From: an uncultured Sphingomonas sp. | GTDB lineage: Bacteria > Pseudomonadota > Alphaproteobacteria > Sphingomonadales > Sphingomonadaceae | Length of the DNA: 64,000 nt | Direction: 5' to 3' | NCBI RefSeq assembly: GCF_936927845.1 | Contig: NZ_CAKZHV010000070.1 | Coordinates: forward strand, 54,542 to 118,541 | Shown: positions 29,130 to 39,400 of the stretch, one piece after another | Layout of the letters: every line of letters begins with the position of its first letter | Numbering within the stretch: the stretch's first letter is position 1 | Made by a program: the position numbers and the translations under genes | Notes under the pieces: generated by a model | What the model was told of the DNA's origin: nothing | The model's input: only the letters and a program-made list of their open reading frames with translations | The model's database searches: none

Positions 29130-29642
29130 ATGGACTGGGATGACACCGAGACGCTGGTGACACGAACCGGTTTCCGCTTCTTCCTGCGCCCTGTCACGCG
29201 CCACGACACGCCGACGCTCGAGGAGCTGTTCCGGCAGGTGTCGGCGGAGGATCTGCGCTTCCGCTTCCTCACCGGCGAGCGCGACACCAGCGAGCAGCGG
29301 TTCGCGCAACTGATGTCCGATCCGGGCGCGCGCGTGACCAGCTTCCTCGCCTTCGACGAACGGCGCGAGGTGATCGCCTCCGCCACGCTGCGCGGCGACG
29401 CGGCGGGGCAGGAATGCGAGGTCGCGATCATGATCCGCGCGGCGTCCAAAGGTCGCGGCGTCGGCTGGACGCTGCTCGACTATCTGGTCGGCTATGCCGG
29501 GAACGCCGGCTATGCCACGCTGGTCTCGATCGAGGACCGCGAGAACCGCGAATCGCTGATGCTGCAACGGCAGATGGGCTTCGCGACCGAGCCCGTCGCC
29601 GACGAACCCAGCCTGATCAGGGTCAGGCGTCACCTGCGCTGA
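29130..29642 (+). CDS. GNAT-family N-acetyltransferase
   Basis: A 170-residue protein with a single GNAT fold. It shows an N-terminal FFLRPVTRHDTPTLEELF, a central beta-strand pair with CEVAIMI, and the acetyl-CoA pyrophosphate loop SKGRGVGWTLLDYLV (Q/RxxGxG/A type). The FRFLTGERD segment resembles the GNAT domains of protein lysine acetyltransferases of the Pat group, but here the domain stands alone. AGGAGA lies nine bases before the ATG. A TATAAT hexamer at 28990-28995 may be its -10 box. Substrate unknown. Confidence 0.85.
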   Translation: MDWDDTETLVTRTGFRFFLRPVTRHDTPTLEELFRQVSAEDLRFRFLTGERDTSEQRFAQLMSDPGARVTSFLAFDERREVIASATLRGDAAGQECEVAIMIRAASKGRGVGWTLLDYLVGYAGNAGYATLVSIEDRENRESLMLQRQMGFATEPVADEPSLIRVRRHLR

Positions 29643-29657
29643 CTGACAGCGCGTGTC

Positions 29658-30008
29658 CTATAGTCCCAGCGCGTAGGTGATGACGAAACAGGCCGCGGTC
29701 AGCAGCAGCATCGCGGCGATGAAGGTCGCGTCCGCCACGCGCTCCATCGCGTGGAGCCGGCGATGGTCGAGGCTGCGCAGCGAGAAATAGGACGCGAGCG
29801 TCGCGACCAGGAACAGCAGCGAATCGATCGCGAGCAGATCGTCGGCGACGCCCGCACGCCGCCCGATCACGACCGACACGTGGAGCAGGCCGATCCCGGT
29901 CAGGCAGACGCCGACCATCGCCGAGGCGATCGGGCAGATCAGCCGGCAGATCCGCTCGTCGAGTTGGCGCCGGCGTTGCCGCGCATGGTCGGTCAGGGCA
30001 GCATCCAT
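29658..30008 (-). CDS. Small membrane protein
   Basis: A 116-residue protein with three hydrophobic segments (about residues 24-48, 57-75 and 92-113) after a basic, charged N-terminus (DHARQRRRQLDERICR). The pattern suggests an inner-membrane protein with three passes. No family was recognised. It converges on the GNAT gene, with only 15 bases between their stops. Confidence 0.65.
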   Translation of the reverse strand: MDAALTDHARQRRRQLDERICRLICPIASAMVGVCLTGIGLLHVSVVIGRRAGVADDLLAIDSLLFLVATLASYFSLRSLDHRRLHAMERVADATFIAAMLLLTAACFVITYALGL

Positions 30009-30141
30009 CGCGGGTCGTGCATGTCGCCGCCGGGGTGACGCCGCGCTGACGCGGGCGTGACCGATCGCTCATGCGCGCGTGTCAGCGCAGCGCGTCGCCC
30101 GCGCGCGGATCGCGCAACACCGCCAGGCGATCGCGCATCCA

Positions 30142-30366
30142 CTAGCGCTTGAACCGCGTGTAATTGGTTTCGCGAAGGTGAATGTCGCGGTCCTCGATCC
30201 ACAGCTTCAACTCGGTCAGCGCCTCGCGCTCGTCGCTGTCGAGTGCGGCAGGATCGGGCACGCCTTCGCACAATTCGGCCGCGAAGATATCGCCGCCATC
30301 CGCCACGCGTTGCAGCGAGGTCATCAGGAAAGTGCGTTGGCTGACCACGCCGCGCATGTTCAGCAT
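30142..30366 (-). CDS. Hypothetical small protein
   Basis: A 74-residue, soluble protein with an acidic middle (ALDSDEREALTELKLWIEDRD). No signal peptide or membrane segment and no family recognised. The good amphipathic helix pattern favours a real gene, but no strong ribosome-binding site precedes the ATG. Confidence 0.5.
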   Translation of the reverse strand: MLNMRGVVSQRTFLMTSLQRVADGGDIFAAELCEGVPDPAALDSDEREALTELKLWIEDRDIHLRETNYTRFKR

Positions 30367-30518
30367 GGCGGGCGGGGCGGCAACCGCGCAGGCTTACACT
30401 TTGGTCGGATGCTCGGGTCGGATGCTCGATTGGGTGCAGGGCGCGCGCGTGGTGCCGCTGCCGAAACGATGCTGTTCCGCGCTGCGGCTTGTGCGGCCGT
30501 CGCCCGGACGCCAGCTTG

Positions 30519-31544
30519 ATGCGCATGAAAAGCATCGGTTTCCTGTCGTTCGGCCATTGGTCGAACTCGGCGCACTCCGCCACCCGCTCGGCCAGCGACG
30601 TGCTGCTGCAATCGATCGACCTCGCGGTCGCGGCAGAAGAGCTGGGTGCGGACGGCGCCTATTTCCGCGTCCACCATTTCGCGCAGCAGCTCGCATCGCC
30701 GTTCCCGCTGCTCGCCGCGGTCGGCGCGCGCACCCGCCGGATCGAGATCGGCACCGGCGTGATCGACATGCGCTACGAAAATCCGTTCTACATGGCGGAG
30801 GACGCGGGCTCGGCCGATCTGATCGGCGGCGGCCGGCTGCAACTGGGGCTGAGCCGCGGCTCGCCCGAGCAGGTGATCGATGGCTGGCGCTATTTCGGCT
30901 ACGCGCCGCCCGAGGGGCAGAGCGACGCCGACATGGGCCGCCGCCACGCCGAGGTGTTCCTAGAACTGCTGAAAGGCGAGGGGTTCGCGCAACCCAACCC
31001 GCGCCCGATGTTCCCCAACCCGCCGGGGCTGCTTCGGCTCGAGCCGCATGCGCCGGGCTTGCGCGAGCGGATCTGGTGGGGGTCGGGCGCGAACGCCACC
31101 GGGGTCTGGGCGGCGCAGATGGGCATGAACCTGCAGAGCTCGACGCTCAAGGCCGATGAAAGCGGCGAGCCGTTCCACATCCAGCAGGCGAAACAGATCC
31201 GCCTCTACCGCGAGGCGTGGGAGAAGGCAGGGCATCAGCGCCGCCCACGCGTGTCCGTCTCGCGCTCGATCTTCGCGATTACCGACGACCGCGACCGCGC
31301 CTATTTCGACCGCGACGGCGAGGGCGGCGACCAGATCGGCGTGATCGACAACATGCGCGCGGTGTTCGGCCGCTCCTACGCCGCCGAGCCCGAGCGGCTG
31401 ATCGAGCAGCTACGCGGTGACGAGGGTATAGCGGAGGCGGACACGTTGCTCCTCACCGTGCCCAACCAGCTCGGCGTCGACTATAACGCGCACGTGATCG
31501 AGAACATCCTGACCCACGTCGCGCCGGCACTCGGCTGGCGCTGA
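30519..31544 (+). CDS. LLM-class flavin-dependent oxidoreductase
   Basis: A 341-residue luciferase-like monooxygenase (TIM-barrel binding FMN/F420). Signatures seen are the N-terminal IGFLSFGHW, the LGADGAYFRVHHF segment, the RIEIGTGVIDMRYENPFYMAED strand and loop (quoted as two adjacent parts of the family core), and RLQLGLSRGSP, which binds the flavin phosphate. The flavin reductase partner is not adjacent. The ATG at 30519 is followed two codons later by another ATG; either could be used. Substrate unknown. Confidence 0.85.
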   Translation: MRMKSIGFLSFGHWSNSAHSATRSASDVLLQSIDLAVAAEELGADGAYFRVHHFAQQLASPFPLLAAVGARTRRIEIGTGVIDMRYENPFYMAEDAGSADLIGGGRLQLGLSRGSPEQVIDGWRYFGYAPPEGQSDADMGRRHAEVFLELLKGEGFAQPNPRPMFPNPPGLLRLEPHAPGLRERIWWGSGANATGVWAAQMGMNLQSSTLKADESGEPFHIQQAKQIRLYREAWEKAGHQRRPRVSVSRSIFAITDDRDRAYFDRDGEGGDQIGVIDNMRAVFGRSYAAEPERLIEQLRGDEGIAEADTLLLTVPNQLGVDYNAHVIENILTHVAPALGWR

Positions 31545-31578
31545 CCCGGTCCAGTCGTGTCGCCGTAGGCGCGCGTGG

Positions 31579-31713
31579 TCAGCCGATCACGCCGCCCGCG
31601 ATCAGCAACATGGTCAGCGTCGCGACCAGCAGAAAGCCGAGGTAATAAAGCCCGCCGCTGATCGGTACTTCCGATTCCTCGTGGAATGCCTGGTCGTCCA
31701 TTTCCTCGCTCAT
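31579..31713 (-). CDS. 44-residue single-pass membrane protein
   Basis: A small frame with an acidic N-terminus (SEEMDDQAFHEESEVPISGG) and one C-terminal hydrophobic helix (LYYLGFLLVATLTMLLIAGG). An AGGA eight bases before the ATG supports translation. The form resembles small membrane modulators or cytochrome-oxidase-type accessory peptides, but no function can be assigned. It is convergent with the LLM gene. Confidence 0.6.
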   Translation of the reverse strand: MSEEMDDQAFHEESEVPISGGLYYLGFLLVATLTMLLIAGGVIG

Positions 31714-31820
31714 GCCGGTGTCCTGCTCGGGGTGGTGCCGGGTCAACCGTGGAGCGGGTGGTTCGATCCCGCGTCACGCGTTGGGCGGAGCCACGCGCCG
31801 CGCCGCTCGTTCACCGGATC

Positions 31821-32909
31821 ATGGCGACAGCGGCACCCCTGGGCGAGCGGACGATACGGGCGTGGCGGCCGCGCCGCGTGCTGGTCACGCGCTCGGCGCT
31901 CGGCTTCGCGCACGGCCGCGCCATCGCCGCGCGCGCGGCGGCGCAGGGGATCGACGTGGTCGAACTCGCCGGCGACCGGCTCAATCTCGCGCTGTCCGAC
32001 GATCCGCGTCGCGCCTATGCCGAGGCGAAGAACACGCTCGCGGTGACGGTCGCACCGCCGTCGAAGCGCCGGCTGCAACCAATCGCGCCGAGTGCGGATT
32101 GGCGCGTCGACCTCGCCGAAGGGTGCCCGGCGCATTGCAGCTATTGCTACCTCGCCGGGTCGCTCAAGGGGCCGCCGATCACCCGCGTCTACGCCAATCT
32201 CGAAGAGATACTGGGCGTCCTCCCCGACTATCTCGGGCAGGGCACGATCACTTCGCGCTCGAACGCGCGCGCGCATGAAGGCACGACGTTCGAGGCATCG
32301 TGCTACACCGATCCGCTCGCGCTCGAACCGCTCACCGGATCGCTCTCCGCGGCGATCGCCTGGTTCGGACGCTGGCAGGCCGACGCGCAATTGCGCTTCA
32401 CCACCAAGTTCGCCGACGTGACCCCGCTGCTCGGGCTCGACCATCAAGGCCGCACGCGGATGCGCGCCTCGCTCAATCCGCCCGCCTTCGCGCGCTTCGA
32501 GGGCGGAACCGCGCGCGTCCATGACCGGCTCGCCGCGCTGCGGCAGATGGCGCTCGCCGGCTATCCGATCGGCCTGACGATCGCGCCGATCATCGCGGCG
32601 CCGGGCTGGGAGGAAGCCTATGGCGCGCTGATCGAAAACGCTGCGGCGGCGCTCGCCGATCTGCCCGCGCTCGACCTCACGGTTGAACTCATCACCCACC
32701 GCTTCAACACCGGATCGAAGGCGGTGCTCGACAGCTGGTATCCCGGCTCCGCGCTCGACATGACCGCGACCAACCGCGTCACCAAGCGCACCAAGTTCGG
32801 CGCGGAGAAGCAGGTGTACGACGCCGCGACGATGCGCGCGCTGCGCAGCTTCTTCGAGCGCGCAATCGCCGACGCGCTGCCATCGGCGCGCATCCTCTAC
32901 TGGACGTGA
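31821..32909 (+). CDS. Spore photoproduct lyase-family radical SAM protein
   Basis: The 362-residue protein carries a radical-SAM cluster motif CPAHCSYCYL (C102, C106, C109; CxxxCxxC) in the context WRVDLAEGCPAHCSYCYLAG, the arrangement of SplB. A TIM-barrel-type fold follows, with SCYTDPLALEPLTGSL and a C-terminal THRFNTGSK. SplB repairs spore photoproduct (a thymine dimer) using SAM, but this organism is not a spore former, so the substrate of these proteobacterial members is open. The ATG at 31821 gives a family-sized protein; upstream in-frame sequence is shadow. Confidence 0.85.
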   Translation: MATAAPLGERTIRAWRPRRVLVTRSALGFAHGRAIAARAAAQGIDVVELAGDRLNLALSDDPRRAYAEAKNTLAVTVAPPSKRRLQPIAPSADWRVDLAEGCPAHCSYCYLAGSLKGPPITRVYANLEEILGVLPDYLGQGTITSRSNARAHEGTTFEASCYTDPLALEPLTGSLSAAIAWFGRWQADAQLRFTTKFADVTPLLGLDHQGRTRMRASLNPPAFARFEGGTARVHDRLAALRQMALAGYPIGLTIAPIIAAPGWEEAYGALIENAAAALADLPALDLTVELITHRFNTGSKAVLDSWYPGSALDMTATNRVTKRTKFGAEKQVYDAATMRALRSFFERAIADALPSARILYWT

Positions 32910-32923
32910 GCGCTCTGGTCGCT

Positions 32924-32944
32924 TTGCACCATCGCATGGTGCAA
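32924..32944. terminator. Perfect inverted repeat after the SPL-family gene
   Basis: A 9-bp perfect stem TTGCACCAT / ATGGTGCAA with a CGC loop starts 15 bases after the stop codon. No T tract follows. It is either a terminator hairpin or a DNA-binding site; it is less GC-rich than its surroundings. The rest of the 248-base gap to 33158 shows nothing else clear. Confidence 0.45.
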
Positions 32945-33157
32945 GTGCGTCATTTACCCGCGCCGGCGTGTACGCGACACCTTTCTCGTGGGCGGACCGA
33001 GATCAGCGCTGGTTGAACGAACCGATGGTGGCGCGGTGCGCGACGATCGCGGCGTATCGCCGCATGCGCCCGACACGAAACGGCCGGCCGCGATCCCCGT
33101 CTGGGGGACCGGCGACCGGCCGCATGGATCACGCGCGCCCGAGGACGCGCGAGGCGA

Positions 33158-33499
33158 TCAGGCCTTCTTGGCGGTCAGGTGCGCGCTCAGGAACTTGTTC
33201 ATCTCGAACATGCTGGCCGACTTCTTGCCGAAGATCTTCTCCAGCTTGTCGTCCGCGTTGATCTGGCGGCGGTCCTTGGCGTCCTGCAGGTCGTGCTTCT
33301 TGATATATTCCCACACCTTGCTGACGACTTCGCTGCGCGGCAGGTCGTCCTTGCCGACGATCTCGGCCAGGTCGGCCGACGGGGTGACGGGGGCGGTGAT
33401 GCCGCCGCGCGCGCCGCTCGCGGGCTTGCCGGTCGCCTTGACCTTCTTTTCTGCGGCTGCGGTCTCGTCCTTGCCGCGCTTCTCTGCCGAACGTGCCAT
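33158..33499 (-). CDS. SWIB/MDM2 domain protein
   Basis: A 113-residue protein. The first 38 residues are Lys/Ala-rich and probably disordered and DNA- or RNA-binding. The remainder is a SWIB domain: LAEIVGKDDLPRSEVVSKVW, then YIKKHDLQD, DRRQINADDKLEKIFGKK and MFEMNKFLSAHL. SWIB domains are best known from eukaryotic chromatin remodellers and also occur in chlamydiae and some alphaproteobacteria, with no settled bacterial function. GGGAG precedes the ATG. Confidence 0.88.
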   Translation of the reverse strand: MARSAEKRGKDETAAAEKKVKATGKPASGARGGITAPVTPSADLAEIVGKDDLPRSEVVSKVWEYIKKHDLQDAKDRRQINADDKLEKIFGKKSASMFEMNKFLSAHLTAKKA

Positions 33500-33622
33500 G
33501 ATCTACTCCCTTTGAGCCTGCGACGCCCGTGTAGGCACGCCGCCGTGAACCTGTGTCTGTCGGGGCACGCGTGAGAAACGCTGCCGTAATGACATGTCGT
33601 CGTACCGATTGCCGAGCAGGTC

Positions 33623-33647
33623 AACATCCCGCGTGGGCGCGTGTTCC
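33623..33647 (-). promoter_or_regulatory. Possible EcfG-type promoter of the SWIB gene
   Basis: On the minus strand GGAAC (33647-33643) is followed after 16 bases by TGTT (33626-33623). This is close to the GGAAC-N16/17-cGTT pattern of the alphaproteobacterial general stress sigma factor. It would give a leader of roughly 110 bases before the SWIB start. Confidence 0.35.
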
Positions 33648-33680
33648 GCTTTTCGGACGCGCGGCGCGCGAGGATGATGG

Positions 33681-34049
33681 TTAACGCGCGTGGGCGCTGG
33701 CGAGTGCGATGCCGGCAAGATTTTGAGAACGTTTGATATGTCGCACGCGCATGCCGTCCGCACCGGCCTTGAGCGCGAGAAACGCCGCCAGATGACCTGC
33801 GTGAACCGCCGGCACCCGCACGCGCCCGTTCGCCTGCGCGACCACCGCCGCGGCGTCGCCCAGCAGCACGACCGCGCCGAGTCCCTGCGCGGCGACGCGG
33901 CGCGCGGCGTCGATCAGCGCCAGCCATTCGGCTTCCATGCTGGTGCCCGCGCCCAGATCGCGCGCGACGAACGCTCGGCCACCGATCACCACCGCCGTCT
34001 CCATGCCGGCGGGTAACGGGCGCAGCCCGCCGTCGAAGAAGACCTTCAC
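33681..34049 (-). CDS. RNase H-like protein, active site incomplete
   Basis: A 122-residue protein with an RNase H fold. The first acidic residue is in VFFDGG, the second in [11 protein letters not shown], and the third in LLGDAAAV. The C-terminal [10 protein letters not shown] aligns with the place where RNase HI has its last aspartate (A-D in N-x-x-A-D), but a glycine is found instead. It may be a weak nuclease or a binding protein. The GTG start overlaps the stop of the pseudouridine synthase gene (GTGA), so it is the last gene of a coupled three-gene operon. Confidence 0.75.
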   Translation of the reverse strand: MKVFFDGGLRPLPAGMETAVVIGGRAFVARDLGAGTSMEAEWLALIDAARRVAAQGLGAVVLLGDAAAVVAQANGRVRVPAVHAGHLAAFLALKAGADGMRVRHIKRSQNLAGIALASAHAR

Positions 34050-34585
34050 ACCCGCGCCCACGTTCCCGGCGCGATGCCGTCGAGCGTCCAGTCGCCGATC
34101 TGCCACCGCACCAGCCTGAGCGTCGGTAGCCCGACTGCCGCGGTCATCCGCCGCACCTGGCGGTTGCGGCCCTCGCGGATGGTGAGCCGCAGCCACGCGT
34201 CGGGTATGCTGGCGCGGTAGCGGATCGGCGGATCGCGCGGCCACAGCTCGGGCGGATCGATCGCCTCGACCGCGGCCGGGCGCGTCGGGCCGTCGTTCAG
34301 CGTCACGCCGCGGCGCAGCGCGTCGAGCGCCGCGTCGCCCGCCACCCCCTCGACCTGGACCAGATAGGTCTTGGGCAGCTTGAACGCCGGATCGGCGATC
34401 CGTGCCTGCAAGCGCCCGTCATCGGTCAGCAGCAGCAATCCCTCGCTGTCGCGGTCGAGCCGCCCGGCGGGGTAGACGCGGGGGACGGGCACATAGTCGG
34501 ACAGCGTCGCGCGGCTGGTCGGCGATTTCGCGTCGGTGAACTGGCTCAGCACCCCAAACGGCTTGTTGAACGCGATCAGCGTCAC
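34046..34585 (-). CDS. rluE: RsuA/RluE-family rRNA pseudouridine synthase
   Basis: The 179-residue enzyme lacks an S4 domain. It has the catalytic aspartate in [15 protein letters not shown] and the conserved [11 protein letters not shown] motif near the C-terminus. The short form without S4, starting directly with [14 protein letters not shown], matches RluE, which modifies U2457 of 23S rRNA in E. coli. It starts with GTG overlapping the upstream oxidoreductase stop (GTGA) and ends overlapping the RNase H-like start. The symbol is an inference from length and motif. Confidence 0.85.
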   Translation of the reverse strand: MTLIAFNKPFGVLSQFTDAKSPTSRATLSDYVPVPRVYPAGRLDRDSEGLLLLTDDGRLQARIADPAFKLPKTYLVQVEGVAGDAALDALRRGVTLNDGPTRPAAVEAIDPPELWPRDPPIRYRASIPDAWLRLTIREGRNRQVRRMTAAVGLPTLRLVRWQIGDWTLDGIAPGTWARV

Positions 34586-36243
34586 GCCGCGGCGCGCACT
34601 GGGGATGGTCGCGCACCCGCGGACGCCGTGGCGCGCACCAGATCGAGCGCGACCGCCTCGGCGACCTTGATCCCGTCAACCCCGGCGGAGAGGATCCCGC
34701 CGGCATAGCCCGCACCCTCGCCCGCGGGGAACAGCCCGGCGGTGTTGAGGCTCTGCATGTCCTCGCCACGCGCGAAGCGGACGGGCGACGAGGTCCGCGT
34801 CTCGACTCCGGTCATCACCACGTCGGGATGGTCGTAGCCCTTGATCTGGCGACCGAACGCCGGGATCGCCTCGCGCATCGCCGCGACCGCGAAATCGGGC
34901 AGGCACTGCGCCAGGTCGGTCGGCGTCACGCCCGGCTTGTACGACGGCACCACCGAGCCGAGCGCGGTCGAGGCGCGCCCGGCGAGGAAGTCGCCGACCC
35001 GCTGCGCGGGCGCGTGATAATTGCTGCCGCCCGCCACGAACGCCTGCTCCTCCAGCCGCCGCTGGAGCGCGATGCCCGCGAGCGGATCGCCGGGGAAGTC
35101 GCGTGCGGGGTCGATCGCGACGACGAAGCCCGAATTGGCGTTGCGTTCGTTGCGCGAATATTGGCTCATGCCGTTGGTCGCGACGCGGCCTTCTTCCGAG
35201 GTCGCGGCGACGACGGTGCCGCCCGGACACATGCAGAAGCTGTAAACGGTGCGCCCGTTCGAGCAGTGATGCGAGATGTGATATTCCGCCGCGCCCAGGA
35301 TCGGATTGCCCGCGTCATGGCCGAAGCGCGCGCGGTCGATCCACGATTGCGGATGCTCGATCCGCACCCCGATCGAGAAAGGCTTGGCCTCGGCATGGAC
35401 GCCGGCTGCGTGAAGCATCTCGAACGTGTCGCGCGCGCTGTGGCCGATCGCCATCACGACGTGGCTCGCCTCCAGGTAGCTGCCGTCCGCCAGGTGCAGC
35501 CCGCGTACGCGACGTTCACCGTCCGCATCGCGCTCGATGTGCAGCCCGTCGACGCGGGTCGAGAAGCGATATTCGCCGCCCAGCTCCTCGATCTTGGCGC
35601 GCATGCTCTCCACCATCGTGACCAGGCGAAACGTGCCGATGTGCGGGTGCGCCTCGGTCAGGATCTCCTCGGGCGCTCCGGCGCGGACAAACTCGGTCAG
35701 CACCTTTCGTGCCAGGTGTCGCGGGTCCTTGATCCGGCTGTACAGCTTGCCGTCGGAAAAGGTGCCCGCGCCGCCCTCGCCATATTGAACGTTCGATTCA
35801 GGGTTCAGCACGCTGCGCCGCCACAGCCCCCAGGTATCCTTGGTCCGCTCGCGCACCACCTTGCCGCGTTCGAGCACGATCGGGCGGAAGCCCTGTTCGG
35901 CGAGGATCAGCGCGGCGAACAACCCGCACGGCCCCGCGCCGACCACCACCGGGCGCATCGCCCCCTCGGGCGCGGTCGCGACGGGCTTGTAGCGGGTGTC
36001 CGGGGTCAGTCCGACATCGCGGTCGCGGCGCAGGCGGGCGAGCACCGTGCCCTCGTTCTTCACCGTCACGTCGACTGTGTAGACGAGCGCGATGTTGCTG
36101 CGGTCGCGCGCGTCATGGCCGCGGCGCGCGACCGAGAAGCGGATCAGGTCGCGCGGCGTGATCTTCAACCGCTTCAGGATCGCGGCGGGCAGCGCCTCGT
36201 CGGCGTGGTGGAGCGGCAGCTTCAGTTCGTTAACGCGGATCAT
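34582..36243 (-). CDS. FAD-dependent oxidoreductase (COG2509-type)
   Basis: The 553-residue protein has an N-terminal domain of about 95 residues (starting [10 protein letters not shown]). A FAD-binding Rossmann motif follows, [20 protein letters not shown], with the VLERG motif, [11 protein letters not shown] and the C-terminal FAD contact [15 protein letters not shown]. It contains CMCPGG and [11 protein letters not shown] in the centre, typical of the large uncharacterised FAD-dependent dehydrogenase family. Substrate is not known. It is the first gene of the coupled operon with rluE and the RNase H-like gene. Confidence 0.85.
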   Translation of the reverse strand: MIRVNELKLPLHHADEALPAAILKRLKITPRDLIRFSVARRGHDARDRSNIALVYTVDVTVKNEGTVLARLRRDRDVGLTPDTRYKPVATAPEGAMRPVVVGAGPCGLFAALILAEQGFRPIVLERGKVVRERTKDTWGLWRRSVLNPESNVQYGEGGAGTFSDGKLYSRIKDPRHLARKVLTEFVRAGAPEEILTEAHPHIGTFRLVTMVESMRAKIEELGGEYRFSTRVDGLHIERDADGERRVRGLHLADGSYLEASHVVMAIGHSARDTFEMLHAAGVHAEAKPFSIGVRIEHPQSWIDRARFGHDAGNPILGAAEYHISHHCSNGRTVYSFCMCPGGTVVAATSEEGRVATNGMSQYSRNERNANSGFVVAIDPARDFPGDPLAGIALQRRLEEQAFVAGGSNYHAPAQRVGDFLAGRASTALGSVVPSYKPGVTPTDLAQCLPDFAVAAMREAIPAFGRQIKGYDHPDVVMTGVETRTSSPVRFARGEDMQSLNTAGLFPAGEGAGYAGGILSAGVDGIKVAEAVALDLVRATASAGARPSPVRAAA

Positions 36244-36414
36244 TCCAGTGCCTTACACCGTGCCGACCCGGCCGGAAACCTGCCTCGCCGCGTGACCTAT
36301 ATTCGCGGCGATCCGATGCCCGAACAGCGTAGGGAATCGCGAGGCCCGGCACGCCGCGCTTTGACTTGGACGCGTCCGCACCTCTAGGGCAGGAGCTGAA
36401 ACAAAGGGGATGCG

Positions 36415-39400
36415 ATGCCGGGCGAGTGGCAGTTTTGGATCGACCGCGGCGGCACCTTCACCGACGTGGTCGCGCTCGATCCCGCCGGCCGGCTCACCAC
36501 CGCCAAATTGCTGTCGGAGGACCCCGGCCGCTACGATGACGCGGCGGTGCACGCGATCCGGCAACTGACCGGCGTGGGCGCGGGCCAAAGTGGGGGCGAA
36601 CTGCCGCGCGCCGACATCCGGTTGGGTACGACGGTCGCCACCAACGCGCTGCTAGAACGGAAGGGGGCGCCGACCCTGCTCGCGATCACGCGCGGTTTCC
36701 GCGACGCGCTGGTGATCGGCTATCAGGATCGCCCCGACATTTTCGCGCGCCACATCCGCCGCGCCGAGCCGCTCTACGCGCAGGTGGTCGAGGTGGACGA
36801 GCGCGTCGACGCCGACGGCGGCGTCGTGCGTCCGCTCGTCGGTGACGCGGCGGCGCGCACGTTTCAGGCCGCGTACGACGACGGGCTGCGCGCGATCGCG
36901 ATCGTGCTGGTCCACGGCTACCGCTACCCCGCGCACGAGCAGGCACTTGAGCGGATCGCGCGCGCGATCGGCTTCACGCAGGTGTCGGTCAGCCACCAGG
37001 TCTCGCCGCTGATCAAGCTGGTCGCGCGCGGCGACACGGCGGTGGTCGATGCCTATCTGTCGCCGGTGCTCGGCGCTTACGTCGACGGCTTCGGCCGCGC
37101 GCTCGGCGGCGGGCAGTCGCCCTTGTTCATGCAGTCGAGCGGCGGGCTGATCGACGGCGCGGCGTTCAGCGGCAAGGACGCGCTGCTGTCCGGCCCGGCG
37201 GGCGGCATCGTCGGCATGGCGCGCACCGCGGAAGCGGCTGGGTTCAGCCACGTCATCGGGTTCGACATGGGCGGCACCTCGACCGACGTGTCGCTCTACG
37301 CCGGTCGTTACGAGCGGCGCAACGACGCGGTCATCGCCGGTGTCCGCGTCGCTGCGCCGACGATGCGCATCGACACGGTCGCGGCGGGTGGCGGGTCGAT
37401 CTGCGCGCTGGTCGGCGGGCGGCTGGTGGTCGGCCCCGAATCTGCGGGCGCAGTGCCGGGCCCGGCCTGCTATCGCCGCGGCGGACCGCTGACCGTCACC
37501 GATTGCAACCTGATCCTCGGCAAGATCCAGCCCGCACACTTCCCCAGCCTGTTCGGCCCCGCGGGCGACCAGCCGCTCGACCCCGCTGCATCGAGGGCTC
37601 GGCTCGACGAACTGCTCGACCAGGTCGAAGCCGCGACCGGCACGCGCCCGACGCGCGAGGCGGCAGCGGAAGGGCTGGTCGGGATCGCGGTCGCCAACAT
37701 GGCCAAGGCGATCAAGGCGATCTCGGTCGCGCGCGGACACGATCCCGCCGACTACGTGCTCGCCTGTTTCGGTGGCGCGGGCGGGCAGCACGCCTGCCTC
37801 GTCGCCGACGCGCTCGGCATGGAACGCGTGATGATCCACCCGCTCGCCGGCGTGCTCTCGGCCTATGGCATGGGATTGGCCGACCGCCGCGTGCTGCGCG
37901 AGGCGACGCTGTCCGCACCGCTCGCCGACCGCGCCGCGCTCGACGCGGCGGTCACGCGGTTGGAGGACGAGGCGCGCGGCGCGCTGGTCGCACAGGGGCT
38001 CGACCCCGCGGCGCTGCGCACCGAGACGCGCGTCGAGCTGCGCCACGCGCGGGCAGACTACGGGATCGAGGTCGCGCTGGGCACGTCAGAGGCGATGGCG
38101 GCCGATTTCCAGGCGCAGCATCGCCGGCAGTTCGGCTACGTGCGCGAGGGTGCGCTGGTCGCCGAACTCGTCCGCGTCGAAGGGATCGCCGACAGCGGCA
38201 CCCGCGCCGATCGGGTCGTTTCGCTCCCCGCCGACAGCGCACCCGCGCTCGCGCAGGTGCCCGTCCACCTCGCCGGCGAGACGCGCGACGCCGCGCTGTA
38301 CGACCGCGCAGGGCTGGCCGCGGGTGCCGAGATCGCCGGCCCCGCGCTGATCGTCGACGCGGTGTCGACCACATTGGTCGAGCCCGGCTGGACCGCACAG
38401 GTCGACCCGCTCGGCAACCTGATCCTCACCCGCCACGCCGCGCGCGCGGTCGCCGCTGAGGGCGAGGCGGTCGATCCGCTCCGGCTCGAGATCTTCGCCG
38501 GGCTGTTCATGGGGCTGGCGGAGGAAATGGGCGCGGCGCTCCAGCGCAGCGCTTCGTCGGTCAACATCCGCGAACGGCTCGATTTCTCCTGCGCGATCTT
38601 TGATTCCTACGGCAACCTCGTCGCCAACGCGCCGCATATTCCGGTGCACCTGGGATCGATGGGCGAGAGCATCCGCACCGTGATCGCGCGTCGATCGGCG
38701 GCGGCCGACGGGCGCGGGATGCGGCCCGGCGACGTTTATGCGCTGAACGCCCCCTATCAGGGCGGCACGCATCTGCCCGACATCACCGTCATCATGCCGG
38801 TGTTCGCCGGCGAGCATGAGGGAAGCGGGGCGGAGCCGGCCTTCTTCGTCGCCGCGCGCGGGCACCACGCCGATGTCGGCGGCACCAGCCCCGGATCGAT
38901 GCCACCCGATAGCACCAACATCGAGCAGGAGGGTGTGATCCTCGACAACGTCCTGCTGGTCGAGGACGGCGCGATGCGCAGCGACGAGCTGCGCGCGCTG
39001 CTTTCCGCGGGGCCGTGGCCGTCGCGCAACGTCCAGCAGAATCTGGCCGATCTCGCCGCACAGGTGGCGGCCTGCGCGCGCGGTGCCGATGGCCTCGCGC
39101 GGATGGTGGAGAGCCATGGTCTCGCGACGGTGTCGGCGTACATGCAGCATCTGCAAGCCCATGCCGACGATGCCGTCCGCGCGATGCTGCCCCACCTGCC
39201 GGACGGCGATTTCGCGTACGAGATGGACAATGGCGCGACCGTGCGCGTGTCGTTCCGCGTCGATCGCGAAGGCCGCACCGCCTGCGTCGACTTCGCCGGT
39301 ACCTCCGCGCAATTGCCGAGCAACTTCAACGCCCCCGTCTCGGTCGTGCGCGCCGCGGTGCTCTACGTCATGCGCACGCTGATCGACGCGCCGATTCCGC

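Noticed and set aside
33158..33499. Horizontal transfer of the SWIB gene from a eukaryote
   Set aside because: SWIB domains occur in many bacteria and the base composition matches the neighbours.
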